Shown here piece by piece: positions 47,933 through 56,443 of a stretch of 64,000 bases of DNA (positions are counted from its first letter, which is position 1; each line of letters opens with the position of its first letter). The translations under genes and the position numbers were made by a program. This DNA is from Mixta sp. Marseille-Q2659 (GTDB taxonomy: Bacteria; Pseudomonadota; Gammaproteobacteria; Enterobacterales; Enterobacteriaceae). The stretch covers positions 248,001 to 312,000 of the forward strand of contig NZ_CALNWY010000001.1 in the NCBI RefSeq assembly GCF_940807255.1, given 5' to 3'. The notes below the pieces were generated by a model. That model was not told where the DNA came from and made no database searches. It worked only from the letters and a program-made list of their open reading frames with translations.

Positions 47933-48829
47933 ATGAATAAAGATTACGTGAAGCTGGCGATCGCGCCGATTGGCTGGACTAACGACGATATGCCGGAGCT
48001 GGGGAAAGAAAACACCTTTCAACAAACGGTAAGTGAAATGGCGCTGGCTGGCTTTAGCGGCAGCGAGGTCGGCAGCAAATATCCGCGCGATCCGGCGGTC
48101 TTGAAGCCGATGCTGGAAATTCGCGGTATCCAGATTTGTAACGCCTGGTTCAGCACGTTTTTTGCCAACGGCGAAAAGGCGAAAACCATCGATGAATTCG
48201 TTAATCATATGAATTTTCTGCATGCGATGGGCGCGAAGGTGATCGGTTGCTCTGAGCAGAGCAAAAGTATTCAGGGCACTACGCTTGCGGTATTCGATCA
48301 AAAACCGATCTTTACCGATGAGGAGTGGCGCTTAACCGCCGAAGGCTATAACGAACTGGCGAAAATCGCGGCGGAAAAGGGCATGCAGGTTTGTCTGCAT
48401 CATCATATGGGCACCGGCATTCAAACGCCTGCCGAAATCGACCGTTTTCTGGCCCTGACTAACGACGATGTTTATCTGCTGTACGATACCGGCCACCTCT
48501 ATTATTCAGAAAACAGCGAGCAGGCGATGCTGGCGGTGCTGGAAAAACATCTGCCGCGTATCAATCATGTGCATCTGAAGGATGTGCGTGATGAGAAAGT
48601 GGCCGAGGTGCGCAGCCAGAAGCTCTCTTTCCTGGAGGGCGTGAAGCGCGGCACCTTTACCGTTCCGGGCGATGGGGTTATCGATTTTAAACCGGTGTTT
48701 AAACTGCTCGATGACGCGGGCTATCGCGGTTGGATGGTGGTGGAAGCGGAGCAGGATCCGGCGCTGGCGAACCCGTTTGAATATGCGGTTAAAGCGCGCA
48801 AATATATTCGCGAAACGGCAGGCATTTAA
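47933..48829 (+). CDS. iolE: Inosose dehydratase
   Basis: 298 residues. TIM barrel with [15 protein letters not shown] at the N-terminus, [52 protein letters not shown] and VVEAEQDPA, the metal and substrate pocket. It dehydrates 2-keto-myo-inositol. Last gene of the cluster, followed by a strong terminator. Confidence 0.95.
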   Translation: MNKDYVKLAIAPIGWTNDDMPELGKENTFQQTVSEMALAGFSGSEVGSKYPRDPAVLKPMLEIRGIQICNAWFSTFFANGEKAKTIDEFVNHMNFLHAMGAKVIGCSEQSKSIQGTTLAVFDQKPIFTDEEWRLTAEGYNELAKIAAEKGMQVCLHHHMGTGIQTPAEIDRFLALTNDDVYLLYDTGHLYYSENSEQAMLAVLEKHLPRINHVHLKDVRDEKVAEVRSQKLSFLEGVKRGTFTVPGDGVIDFKPVFKLLDDAGYRGWMVVEAEQDPALANPFEYAVKARKYIRETAGI

Positions 48830-48842
48830 GCTGAAATAGCTG

Positions 48843-48876
48843 AAAAAGCGCCGCCAGATAAGGGCGGCGCTTTTTT
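48843..48876 (+). terminator. iolDGHE terminator
   Basis: GCGCCGCC/GGCGGCGC stem with a 7-nt loop, A run before and six T after; 14 bp from the iolE stop. Works in both directions in principle (dcrB converges). Confidence 0.9.
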
Positions 48877-48900
48877 ACTTTTTACGCTGACGAGACGTCA

Positions 48901-49458
48901 TTATTTCAGCGTAATGGTATTAATCACATTTTCAGCCTGCGTTTGCGCCTGCTGCTGATTATCGGCTGGCAGCGTAATTTGTAGCGTAACCAGTTTGCCT
49001 TCCGCTTTTGCCAGCACAACGGAAGACCAGGCGGTCTGGTTATTGGCTGATATCACCGTATCCAGCTGCTGTGCAGGCGTTCCCTTCAGCGTAATGGCCT
49101 TATTAGTCACCACCTGCAGCTGCGGATCGCGGTTGCGCTGCTGCTGTTCCAGGCGCTGGGTCATCACGTCCAGCCCTTCATTGGTTGCATCGCCTTCGAT
49201 AACGATAATAGCGCGCTGGCCGCTTTCGTCAGCGTAAACGTGCATATTGTTTGCCTGCGTACCCAGCTTGCCGCTTTTATCTGACATACCGGCAGGCAGG
49301 TTAAAGCTGAGCTTGCCATCCATTAACGATACCGTCTGCGTGGATGTGCTGGCGCTGGCGCCGTTATCGTCCGCAGCGGCTTTATCTGACTGCTGATCGC
49401 AGGCGGCCAGACCTACTACCAGTAAACCTATTCCAAGAAATTTCGTAAGTTGACGCAT
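48901..49458 (-). CDS. dcrB: DcrB lipoprotein
   Basis: 185 residues with lipoprotein signal [20 protein letters not shown] (lipobox VGLAAC). The body ([19 protein letters not shown], then [10 protein letters not shown]) matches DcrB, required for phage C1/C6 adsorption and lipoprotein maturation phenotypes in E. coli. Neighbours yhhQ as in E. coli. Confidence 0.93.
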   Translation of the reverse strand: MRQLTKFLGIGLLVVGLAACDQQSDKAAADDNGASASTSTQTVSLMDGKLSFNLPAGMSDKSGKLGTQANNMHVYADESGQRAIIVIEGDATNEGLDVMTQRLEQQQRNRDPQLQVVTNKAITLKGTPAQQLDTVISANNQTAWSSVVLAKAEGKLVTLQITLPADNQQQAQTQAENVINTITLK

Positions 49459-49580
49459 CAGGTTCCCTTCTCTTTATTTGTCTGGCAATACAAAGCTTAA
49501 TACAAACTGAATCAGCGCCTAAAAGCAACCAATCGTAAGTCACGATCTTAGACGCGCTGACGCCAGGTTGCTATTGCCGG

Positions 49581-50246
49581 TTAGCCGAAATTGAACTGTG
49601 CCCGCTGCGAGCGTTCAGCCAGACGCTTGAGTGCGGCATTGAGCAACACGCCGTAGGCAGGCAGGAAGAACACCATGCAGATTAAGACTTTAAAGCTGTA
49701 ATCCACCAGCGCGATTTCCACCCAGTGCTGCGCCATAAAAGCGTCCGGGCTTTTGTAAAAGGCGATAAAGAAAAAGGAGATGGTATCGCTGATGTTGCCT
49801 AAAAACATGGCGCAGGCGGGCGCGATCCACCACTGCGGCAGCTGGCGCAGACGATTAAAGACATGTACATCCAGCACCTGTCCCAGCGCATAGGCCATAA
49901 AGCTGGCACAGGCGATACGGGCGACAAACAGGTTTACCTCATGCAGCGCCGCCAGGCCTTGCCAGCTGCCGTTATAAAACAGCGAGGAGATCACATAGGA
50001 GATAAATAGCGCAGGCACCATCACCGCCAGAATAATGCGGCGAGCCAGCGGCGCGCCAAAAATACGCACGGTCAGGTCGGTGGCGAGAAAGATAAAGGGA
50101 AAGCTGAAAGCGCCCCAGGTGGTATGGAAGCCAAAAATAGAAATCGGCAGCTGTACCAGATAGTTACTGGAGGTGATCACTAAAATATGAAACAGAGAAA
50201 GCCAGACAAGCGCATGCTGCCGCTGGCGCGGTGTAAAGGAGATCAT
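49581..50246 (-). CDS. yhhQ: Queuosine-precursor transporter YhhQ
   Basis: 221 residues, six hydrophobic segments, VUT/YhhQ family (COG1738): FPFIFLATDLTVRIFG, ACASFMAYALGQVLDVHVF and LGNISDTISFFFIAF. It imports 7-cyano- or 7-aminomethyl-7-deazaguanine. The ATG at 50246 follows AAAAAGGTAAATT, whose SD lies inside a probable preQ1 riboswitch. Confidence 0.95.
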   Translation of the reverse strand: MISFTPRQRQHALVWLSLFHILVITSSNYLVQLPISIFGFHTTWGAFSFPFIFLATDLTVRIFGAPLARRIILAVMVPALFISYVISSLFYNGSWQGLAALHEVNLFVARIACASFMAYALGQVLDVHVFNRLRQLPQWWIAPACAMFLGNISDTISFFFIAFYKSPDAFMAQHWVEIALVDYSFKVLICMVFFLPAYGVLLNAALKRLAERSQRAQFNFG

Positions 50247-50251
50247 AATTT

Positions 50252-50282
50252 ACCTTTTTACGTTGGGGTGAGGGAACCCATT
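50252..50282 (-). promoter_or_regulatory. Probable preQ1-I riboswitch controlling yhhQ
   Basis: On the minus strand: UGGG-UUCCCUCAC-CCCA forms P1 and its loop, followed by an A-rich tail CGUAAAAAGGU. Loop CCU can pair with tail AGG (P2 pseudoknot); the next loop base is C, the position that pairs with preQ1 in known class I aptamers. The AGG is also the yhhQ ribosome site, six bases before the ATG, so ligand binding would hide it. Confidence 0.68.
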
Positions 50283-50583
50283 GTTTAATCAGCGTCTTAC
50301 CGACAAAAGGAAGGAGTAACGCGGCTGCGGCACGCCATGCGGCGTCACATCTTCCAGCTTTGCCACTTACCAGACACCTGCCGCCTTAACATTCAACCTG
50401 GGCGGCAGAAAAAACGCTATCAACGGCAGCAACTGGCAATTGAACCAGATGGATTTAAAGAAGAGCGTTTTTTAGGTTGCAGTCTGACTTAAGAACATGC
50501 TGAAAGAACGGTATTTGGTATCCGTGTTCCAACAAGGCAGGTTCCTGGTTAAGCAGCTCTCTGGCTGACTTAACCTCGTGGCA

Positions 50584-50605
50584 AACGCCTTCTCAGGCGT
50601 TTTTT
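50584..50605 (+). terminator. Rho-independent terminator without an intact upstream gene
   Basis: AACGCCT-tctc-AGGCGTT followed by TTTT. No complete plus-strand gene precedes it; probably the end of a degraded gene. Confidence 0.7.
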
Positions 50606-50620
50606 CATTGACGGGGCGAG

Positions 50621-50660
50621 AGATTACGCGCGAAAAAAAAGGATCTCAAGAAGATCCTTT
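50621..50660. terminator. Hairpin resembling the ColE1/pMB1 origin-flanking terminator
   Basis: AAAGGATCT-caaga-AGATCCTTT, preceded by AGATTACGCGC and a run of A. The same order of elements occurs beside pMB1/ColE1-type origins in plasmids that I know. No origin RNA or rep gene is present here, so only this hairpin is shared. A-run and T-run flanks make it bidirectional. Confidence 0.6.
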
Positions 50661-50802
50661 AATATCAGATAACCTTTCGCCCTTCAGTCGATGTTTTACC
50701 TGCTGTGAAAATCAAGTTTACTGTATCTGGCTGCTTGATTTTTAACCACATCGGCAGGAGAATCCCTTCACATCACATGGACTAAACCAAACAGGATGTT
50801 TG

Positions 50803-51435
50803 ATGCTCAGACTCTACACGCTGTGGGAGCTGGAACGGGAAGTGACGCCCGAAGAGTTCCAGCACATACTGACGCCAGAAACCGCTCTGGAAAAAGCGAC
50901 GTACTGTTACGACCTGGATTACAGGAATGCCCTCTTACCGCCGTTTAGCGAAGTGCCCAGGCGACTGAGTACCCGGAAAGATAAACCTTACAAACGCGCC
51001 GATCGCTCTCTGTACGACCCGGTTTATGACGCTCTGGAAATGAACCTGCTGGAAGGCTGGATTATTGGTCTGGACAGCAATGAACCCTGGGATAACGCTG
51101 TAAACCCTTTTCACATCAATATCGACGGCGAGCTTGTTTTTGAATGCGCAGATCCTTTCTGTTGGGTTATCAGTGAATTCCAACGGGCTTACCAGCTCGC
51201 CATTAATAACCAGAATGGAAAAAAGCCTGCTCCAACGGAAAAATTCAGACCTTCAGGTGAACCGCTACAGCATGTGCAGGCAGCGAAAAGACCATCAACA
51301 GCAAAGCTGCCGGCCGTCTGCTGGCCGCTGGCGGAATTTATAACGGCAATATTGAGGGGTTCAGAAAAACCGCGGAGCAGCTTGGTGGCGATGCGCCCGC
51401 CGGTTACGCTCAGGTCATGGATAACAAAGGGCTAA
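50803..51435 (+). CDS. Uncharacterised protein of the toxin island (possible immunity protein)
   Basis: 210-residue frame from ATG 50803 (MLRLYTLWELEREVTPEEF). The first ~150 residues look like a real soluble protein (WIIGLDSNEPWDNAVNPF, ADPFCWVISEFQRAYQLA). After about residue 155 the composition changes and the DNA overlaps toxin-linker coding in another frame, so the natural C-terminus is probably lost near 51260-51280. I do not recognise the family. Its place just before an orphan toxin fragment is typical of leftover immunity genes. Confidence 0.6.
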   Translation: MLRLYTLWELEREVTPEEFQHILTPETALEKATYCYDLDYRNALLPPFSEVPRRLSTRKDKPYKRADRSLYDPVYDALEMNLLEGWIIGLDSNEPWDNAVNPFHINIDGELVFECADPFCWVISEFQRAYQLAINNQNGKKPAPTEKFRPSGEPLQHVQAAKRPSTAKLPAVCWPLAEFITAILRGSEKPRSSLVAMRPPVTLRSWITKG

Positions 51436-51935
51436 TCATTGCTGGCGCATCTATAGCCGCCGGCCTGATGATGGGTCGTTCAGGTACAGCAATGAAGCTT
51501 TCCGGGCCAGAAAAGCTTCATGTATTGGGAAAAGTAGAGGGCGAATATTCACTGATAAATCCCGGCCCAATAAGTGAACGATTTGCTGAAACATTTTCTG
51601 GTGGCGTTTATAAGGAAATCATTTTGTCTGAAGATACCGTTTTTTATCGAGGCGGACAAAATGGCATTGAGCTTGGGCGTTTTTTTAGCTACGAAAAACC
51701 TCAGGGTATAATCCAGACACGTATTGATAAAGCCGTACGACCTGAATGGCCTGATGGAAGCAAGTCGGTCATTGACAGATACTTTGAGGTAAAAATCCCA
51801 GCGAATACGAAGGTATATGTTGGAGAGGTTGGGTATCAAACAGACCTCTACCCAGGCGGCTCTGAACAGGTATTAATTCCAGCGCCGTGGAATATCCCAG
51901 GAGTAAAAATATTAGATTTTGGTGAATTGAAATGA
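51261..51935 (+). pseudogene. Orphan C-terminal fragment of a polymorphic (contact-dependent/Rhs/T6SS-type) toxin
   Basis: Frame open from 51261 to the stop at 51933-51935; the only usual start is ATG 51417 (172 residues). Upstream of it the same frame encodes a pretoxin linker (KTINSKAAGRLLAAGGIYNG, AEQLGGDAPAGYAQVMDNKG), then IIAGASIAAGLMMGRSG, and a toxin domain: DTVFYRGGQNG, LGRFFSYEKPQGIIQTRID, and VYVGEVGYQTDLYPGGSEQV. The domain resembles ones carried by large secreted toxins, maybe NAD-using, but that is not established. The large N-terminal delivery part is absent. Confidence 0.7.
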
Positions 51936-52222
51936 AAACAACTATACAGCATCTGCTGGCACAAATAACGTTGCTGTTGTCAGAGAACAATGAACAGGCA
52001 TGGGCAAAAAGATTTGAATTTTACAGTAGGCAGTTAGATGTAGATTACGATACTTCTTTAAGTGAAATAAAAGGTGTATTTGGTGGAGCAGGGTCATTTA
52101 ATGACCTGGTACTGCATAATAACCAGCAGATGCTAATAAAAGAAAATAACGAATTAAACGCCCTTCAGGATCAGCTTTACGATGCGTTGACAAAAGAAAT
52201 CATCAACCGCAGATCTTACTGA
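51932..52222 (+). CDS. Probable immunity protein (DUF6966-like)
   Basis: 96 residues; start overlaps the toxin stop (ATGA). It contains ENNEQAWAKRFEFYSRQL and GVFGGAGSFNDLVLHNNQ, a pattern I associate with small DUF6966-type proteins beside toxin genes. A/T-rich compared with the flanking core genes, which suggests transfer. It probably neutralises the adjoining toxin domain. Confidence 0.65.
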   Translation: MKTTIQHLLAQITLLLSENNEQAWAKRFEFYSRQLDVDYDTSLSEIKGVFGGAGSFNDLVLHNNQQMLIKENNELNALQDQLYDALTKEIINRRSY

Positions 52223-52440
52223 TAAGAGTGAGTTAATTTACCCTCTCTCGCTTGTCGCTTCGGCTCAAAAATATAGACCGTAAATGGAGCAGTAAAAAGG
52301 GGAAATGCGGTAGCCATAGCACGTTGTTTCGGCTTTGCAATGGTTAGTTTTCACGCAAACGTTAACCTGCTTTCGGCGGCTTGCGCAACAGGCCGCCGGG
52401 CGTAGAATAGGGCGCAACAGAATTCAGTGACGAGACGATA

Positions 52441-52695
52441 ATGAGTGATCTATTCGCTAATCCCGACCAAACCCTCGATGCGTTAGGGCTGCGCTGCCCG
52501 GAACCGGTGATGATGGTTCGCAAAGCGGTGCGTCATATGCAGGACGGGGAAACGCTGTTAATCATCGCCGACGATCCGGCGACGACACGTGACATTCCTG
52601 GTTTTTGCCGTTTTATGGAGCATACGCTGGTGGCGCAATCCGTTGATGAAAAGCCCTATCGCTATCTGTTGCGCAAGGGCCTCTCGTCAAGTTAA
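52441..52695 (+). CDS. tusA: Sulfur-carrier protein TusA
   Basis: 84 residues. [20 protein letters not shown] carries the active Cys in the CPEP motif. It accepts sulfur from IscS for tRNA 2-thiouridine and other pathways. ATG at 52441; no strong Shine-Dalgarno. Convergent with zntA, as in E. coli. Confidence 0.95.
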   Translation: MSDLFANPDQTLDALGLRCPEPVMMVRKAVRHMQDGETLLIIADDPATTRDIPGFCRFMEHTLVAQSVDEKPYRYLLRKGLSSS

Positions 52696-52704
52696 TGCTC
52701 GCCT

Positions 52705-54957
52705 TTAACGCCGACGCAGCAAACGCAGTGCGTTGGCGGTGACCAGCGCGGTGGCGCCGCTGTCGGCAAGCACCGCCAGCCACAGGCCGGTCAGTCCAAA
52801 CAGCGTCGTCACCATCAGCAACACCTTCAATCCCAGCGCGATGGCAATATTTTGCCGCAGAACAGACTGCGTTGCGCGTGCCAGCCGAACCATTGTCGCC
52901 AGACCGGTTAAGCGGTTATGCGTCAGCGCGGCATCGGCGGTTTCCAGCGCCACATCGCTGCCGCTGCCCATCGCAATGCCCAGGGTGGCCGCTTTCATCG
53001 CGGGCGCATCGTTAATACCATCACCCACCATGGCTGCCGGCTGATCCGCGCTAAGCTGCTGGATCGCTGCGACTTTATCGGCAGGCAACAGACTGGCCCG
53101 ATAATCAAGACCGATTTCAGCGGCAATGGCGGCGGCAGCGCGCGGATTGTCGCCGGTGAGCATCAGGGTTTTTATACCAAGCTGATGCAGGTCAGCCAGC
53201 GCCTGGCGCGCATCGCTACGCACGCTATCGCGCAGAGCCAGCAGGCCGACCGGCGTGTCATCCTTCCAGGCCACAATCACCGTCTTGCCCGCATCTTCCA
53301 GCATCGCAATTTGCGCCGTCAGATTTTCAGCGACGCGCTGGCCTGGCGCGGCGAGCAGCCAGCGCTGACCGTCAATGTGCGCTTCGATGCCGCGTCCCGG
53401 CAGTGTCCGTTGGTCCTGCGCCTGCGGCAGCGGCTGATTCAGCTGGCGAGCCTGCTGTACAATCGTCTGTGCCAGCGGATGCGTCGCGCCCAGCTCCACC
53501 GCTGCCGCGTGGCGTAACAGAGCCGTTTGCTCAAGGCCGTTTAGCGCAATGATGTCGGTCAGCTCCGGTTTGCCGATGGTCAGCGTGCCGGTTTTATCAA
53601 AGGCCAGCAGGCGAATCGCGCCTAGCTTTTCCAGTGCCGCGCCGCCTTTAATCAGCGCGCCCTGTCGGGCGGCAGCGGCCAGGCCGGAGGTGATCGCCGC
53701 CGGCGTTGAGATCACTAATGCGCACGGACAGCCGATCAGCAATAAGGTCAGCCCTTTATAAATCCAGGTCTGCCAGTCGGCGCCCAGCAGCAATGGCGGC
53801 AGCAGCGCGACAAGCGATGCCAGACCGATAACCAGCGGCGTATAGACACGACTGAAACGATCGATAAAGCGCTCCAGCGGCGCCCGGTGCGCTTCAGCCT
53901 GCTCAATCAGCTGCAGAATACGGTCAATAGCGCTTTCACCCGGTTTGGATATCACCTCCAGCCTGACCAGCCGATCGATGCTGATACAGCCTGCGGCGAC
54001 GGCATCATTTTGGCGATGTTCAGCGGGCATGGATTCACCGGTTAACGCGCTTTCGTCAAAGCTGGCAAACGGCGACAGTAGCCGCGCATCGGCGGGCAGC
54101 CGTTCACCGGCGGCAACTTCAATCATATCGCCGGGAAGCAGCCTGTCAGCCGCCACCTCTTCTCGCTGGTCGCCACGCACGCGCACCGCTTTATCCGGCT
54201 TTAACGCCATTAACGCGGTAACACCGCGACGGGCACGGCTGGCGGCGATCCCTTCCAGACGCTCGCCAAGCAGGAACAGCAGCAGCACCATCGCCGCTTC
54301 CGCGCTGGCGCCGATAAACAGTGCGCCAACGGCGGCAATGGTCATTAAGGTTTCAATCGCGAACGGGCTGCCGCTGCGCGCCTGCCGCCAGGCTTTCCGG
54401 CTGACCGGCCAGAGTCCGACCAGTGTGGTGAGAATAAACGCATCTTTTCCGATTACAGGCCAGCGGTATTGCAGCAGCCAGTTCGCCAGCATCAGCAGGC
54501 TCAGCGCGATCAGCAGACCATTTTCCTGCCAAAAGCCGGTTGATTTCTCCGTGGGCGCCGCTTTAGCTCGCAGCTGAAAACCCGCCTGTTTTACTGCCTG
54601 TTCAACCTGCGGCTGGATATTCTCATCGCCGTTAAGCAGCAGCGTTTGCGTGGCAAACAGCACGCGCGCCTCGCGTACGCCCGGCAGGGCGCTGACCGCT
54701 TTTTCTATTTTGCGTGCGCAGTTGGGGCAATCCATACCTTCAATAGTCCAGCGCCAGCTTGCCTCTGCGAGCCGGTTTTCTGCCTTCGCCGGTGCGGCGT
54801 CGCAGCAGCTGCTTTGACAGGTCGGCGCTGTTTTTCCCGGCGCTGACGCGGGCGCAAGAGCGGAAATATGTTCTACCTGAAGCGGTTTTTTGGGCGGAAC
54901 GGTCAGGCGGAGCGGGCCCCTGGGATGGTTGGGGCCACGCGAAGAAGCGTTGTTCAT
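52705..54957 (-). CDS. zntA: Zn(II)/Cd(II)/Pb(II)-exporting P1B-type ATPase
   Basis: 750 residues. Cys-rich N-terminus (CQSSCCDAAP), heavy-metal domain EGMDCPNCARKIEKAV, membrane CPC motif IGCPCALVISTPAA, phosphorylation site FDKTGTLT and hinge VGDGINDAPAMK, plus eight membrane helices. It pumps toxic divalent metals out. A ZntR-type operator overlaps its promoter. GGAGATGCC precedes the ATG. Confidence 0.96.
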   Translation of the reverse strand: MNNASSRGPNHPRGPLRLTVPPKKPLQVEHISALAPASAPGKTAPTCQSSCCDAAPAKAENRLAEASWRWTIEGMDCPNCARKIEKAVSALPGVREARVLFATQTLLLNGDENIQPQVEQAVKQAGFQLRAKAAPTEKSTGFWQENGLLIALSLLMLANWLLQYRWPVIGKDAFILTTLVGLWPVSRKAWRQARSGSPFAIETLMTIAAVGALFIGASAEAAMVLLLFLLGERLEGIAASRARRGVTALMALKPDKAVRVRGDQREEVAADRLLPGDMIEVAAGERLPADARLLSPFASFDESALTGESMPAEHRQNDAVAAGCISIDRLVRLEVISKPGESAIDRILQLIEQAEAHRAPLERFIDRFSRVYTPLVIGLASLVALLPPLLLGADWQTWIYKGLTLLLIGCPCALVISTPAAITSGLAAAARQGALIKGGAALEKLGAIRLLAFDKTGTLTIGKPELTDIIALNGLEQTALLRHAAAVELGATHPLAQTIVQQARQLNQPLPQAQDQRTLPGRGIEAHIDGQRWLLAAPGQRVAENLTAQIAMLEDAGKTVIVAWKDDTPVGLLALRDSVRSDARQALADLHQLGIKTLMLTGDNPRAAAAIAAEIGLDYRASLLPADKVAAIQQLSADQPAAMVGDGINDAPAMKAATLGIAMGSGSDVALETADAALTHNRLTGLATMVRLARATQSVLRQNIAIALGLKVLLMVTTLFGLTGLWLAVLADSGATALVTANALRLLRRR

Positions 54958-54989
54958 GGCATCTCCTGGAATAAGCAGCGGATGCCAGT

Positions 54990-55021
54990 ATCCTAAACTC
55001 TGGAGTTGACTCCAGAGTCAA
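54990..55021 (-). promoter_or_regulatory. ZntR-type promoter/operator of zntA
   Basis: Minus-strand -35 TTGACT (55016-55021) and -10 TAGGAT (54990-54995) with the long 20-bp spacer of MerR-family promoters. Near-palindrome ACTCTGGAGTTGACTCCAGA (54997-55016) nearly matches the E. coli zntA operator. Zn-bound ZntR would unwind it to activate zntA. Confidence 0.93.
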
Positions 55022-55032
55022 GCGATATCAGA

Positions 55033-55662
55033 TCAAAACAGCCAGAGCGAACGCGCAATCATAAAGTGACCGGCAAAATAGCAGGCGGCGACAATGGCGT
55101 TATCTGCCTTAAAGCGCTTGCGGTAATGGCTGATAAACCAGACCAGATTAGCCAGCGTTAACAGCGAAGCGCCCACGACCAGCGAAAAACTGTAGTCACT
55201 GGGGCGGAAATAATAGAGTTCGGCGGCCAGCCAGTTCATCACCAGCGTCATGCCGATAAAGGTAAAGACCGGCCAACGCAGATCTTCCAGCCGCGACCAG
55301 ATGACGGCGACCCAGACTGCGCCAATGATTAACAGCGTCAGCGGAATCGGCCAGAAAAAGCTCATCGTCATATGGCTGGCAAAATTAATGGTGTAGAGCA
55401 GATGCGCGAGGAAAAAAGCACCGAGCGCGTACATCATGCGCTGACGCGGCAGCAGCGTTAGCACGTCGCCCGCCATGGTTGCCAGCAGGCCGAGCAGAAT
55501 CAAATAGTCTCCAGGATTGAGCGTAGGTGCCTGCCAGGCCCAGGCCAGCAACAGCAGCAGCGTGACAGGCTTAAACAGCCAGCGCTGCCATTGCGGGCCG
55601 CGATAGGAAGCATCAACATACAGCCAGCCGGAAAAAAGTACCGCAAGAAACGACCAAATCAT
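55033..55662 (-). CDS. yhhN: YhhN (TMEM86/lysoplasmalogenase-like) membrane protein
   Basis: 209 residues from ATG 55662 ([19 protein letters not shown]), AAAGGACAAC upstream; 55 upstream codons are rejected as non-homologous. About eight membrane segments. YhhN family: [21 protein letters not shown] and [10 protein letters not shown]. Neighbours zntA as in E. coli. Function in bacteria unclear. Confidence 0.9.
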   Translation of the reverse strand: MIWSFLAVLFSGWLYVDASYRGPQWQRWLFKPVTLLLLLAWAWQAPTLNPGDYLILLGLLATMAGDVLTLLPRQRMMYALGAFFLAHLLYTINFASHMTMSFFWPIPLTLLIIGAVWVAVIWSRLEDLRWPVFTFIGMTLVMNWLAAELYYFRPSDYSFSLVVGASLLTLANLVWFISHYRKRFKADNAIVAACYFAGHFMIARSLWLF

Positions 55663-55814
55663 TACGTTGTCCTTTTCTGGTAAGGGGCAGTGCAGCACCG
55701 CCGTTTTGTGTGCAACATCCTGAGCTGAGTTTAGGTTAGCCGCGCGCGATGTGACAATCAGGAAGCTCTGGTTGTATCCTTGCTGCGCCCCGCCGCCATG
55801 AAAGGAGTCAAGAG

Positions 55815-56171
55815 ATGAGCAAGCCACCGTTAATTTTTTTGATCGTGCTGGCGATTATTGTCGTTTTGGCCTCGCGTCAGTTTATTAAGCAGCGCCGTGA
55901 AAATGCCGCGAACGATGCGGCGCCGGTTCGATCGCTGCAGGTGGAAATTAAGAGCAAAAGGGAGTTTCCGGCGCCTAATCGTCGTTCGCGTCAGCGTGAA
56001 GTGATTGCCGGAGAGGAGATGCGCTACGAGGCTTGGTTTCATCCGCTCAACGGTGCCAGCGATTTTAAGCTGACGGTCAAAGCCGATGCGTATCATCAGA
56101 TGGATAAAGGCGCAAAAGGCGAGCTGAAAATGCAGGGCTCGCGCTTTATCTCGTTTACGCCAGCGCAGTAG
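55815..56171 (+). CDS. yhhM: YhhM family protein (DUF2500)
   Basis: 118 residues (E. coli 119). N-terminal membrane anchor ([15 protein letters not shown]), then a beta-rich soluble part: [19 protein letters not shown]. Function unknown. AAAGGAG before the ATG. Confidence 0.9.
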   Translation: MSKPPLIFLIVLAIIVVLASRQFIKQRRENAANDAAPVRSLQVEIKSKREFPAPNRRSRQREVIAGEEMRYEAWFHPLNGASDFKLTVKADAYHQMDKGAKGELKMQGSRFISFTPAQ

Positions 56172-56173
56172 GA

Positions 56174-56443
56174 CTACTGCTTCGGATAATGCTTCTTCTG
56201 CCAGGCCAGCAGTTCGAACACGCCGAAAAAGAAAATCTTAACCTGGGTAAAACGGCTGAGTTTCGCGGCATCTTTCGGCTGCGTGGCTTTCAGCAGCACC
56301 AGTTGCAGGCCATGCATCAGCACCATAAAAATCAGGGCAACGTTAACAAAATATGTCAGCGGTTTGGGAAACGGCTGCACGATATTCAGCAGTAAAAAAG
56401 CCCAGACAAACAGCATTAACAGACGACCTAAATTAAGCCACAT
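56174..56443 (-). CDS. yhhL: YhhL family membrane protein (DUF1145)
   Basis: 89 residues, two hydrophobic helices (LGRLLMLFVWAFLLLNIVQP and VNVALIFMVLMHGLQLVLL). It overlaps the end of rsmD by 11 bp in the same direction, so the two are co-transcribed, as in E. coli. Function unknown. Confidence 0.9.
   Translation of the reverse strand: MWLNLGRLLMLFVWAFLLLNIVQPFPKPLTYFVNVALIFMVLMHGLQLVLLKATQPKDAAKLSRFTQVKIFFFGVFELLAWQKKHYPKQ

Larger units (their letters stand above)
50283..50802. other. Gap between yhhQ and the toxin island, with two hairpins
   Basis: 520 bp. No complete gene. A stop-terminated plus-strand frame without a start (about 50350-50478, containing TFNLGGRKNAINGSNWQL) may be a gene remnant that I cannot identify. 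Terminators at 50584-50605 and 50638-50660 follow. Confidence 0.5.

Noticed and set aside
50621..50660. A functional ColE1-type plasmid origin
   Set aside because: Only the terminator-like hairpin is present; no RNAI/RNAII promoters, no rop and no primer sequence around it.
55663..55827. 55-residue extension of YhhN
   Set aside because: It would overlap the start of yhhM and is not hydrophobic or conserved; the internal ATG has a proper ribosome site.
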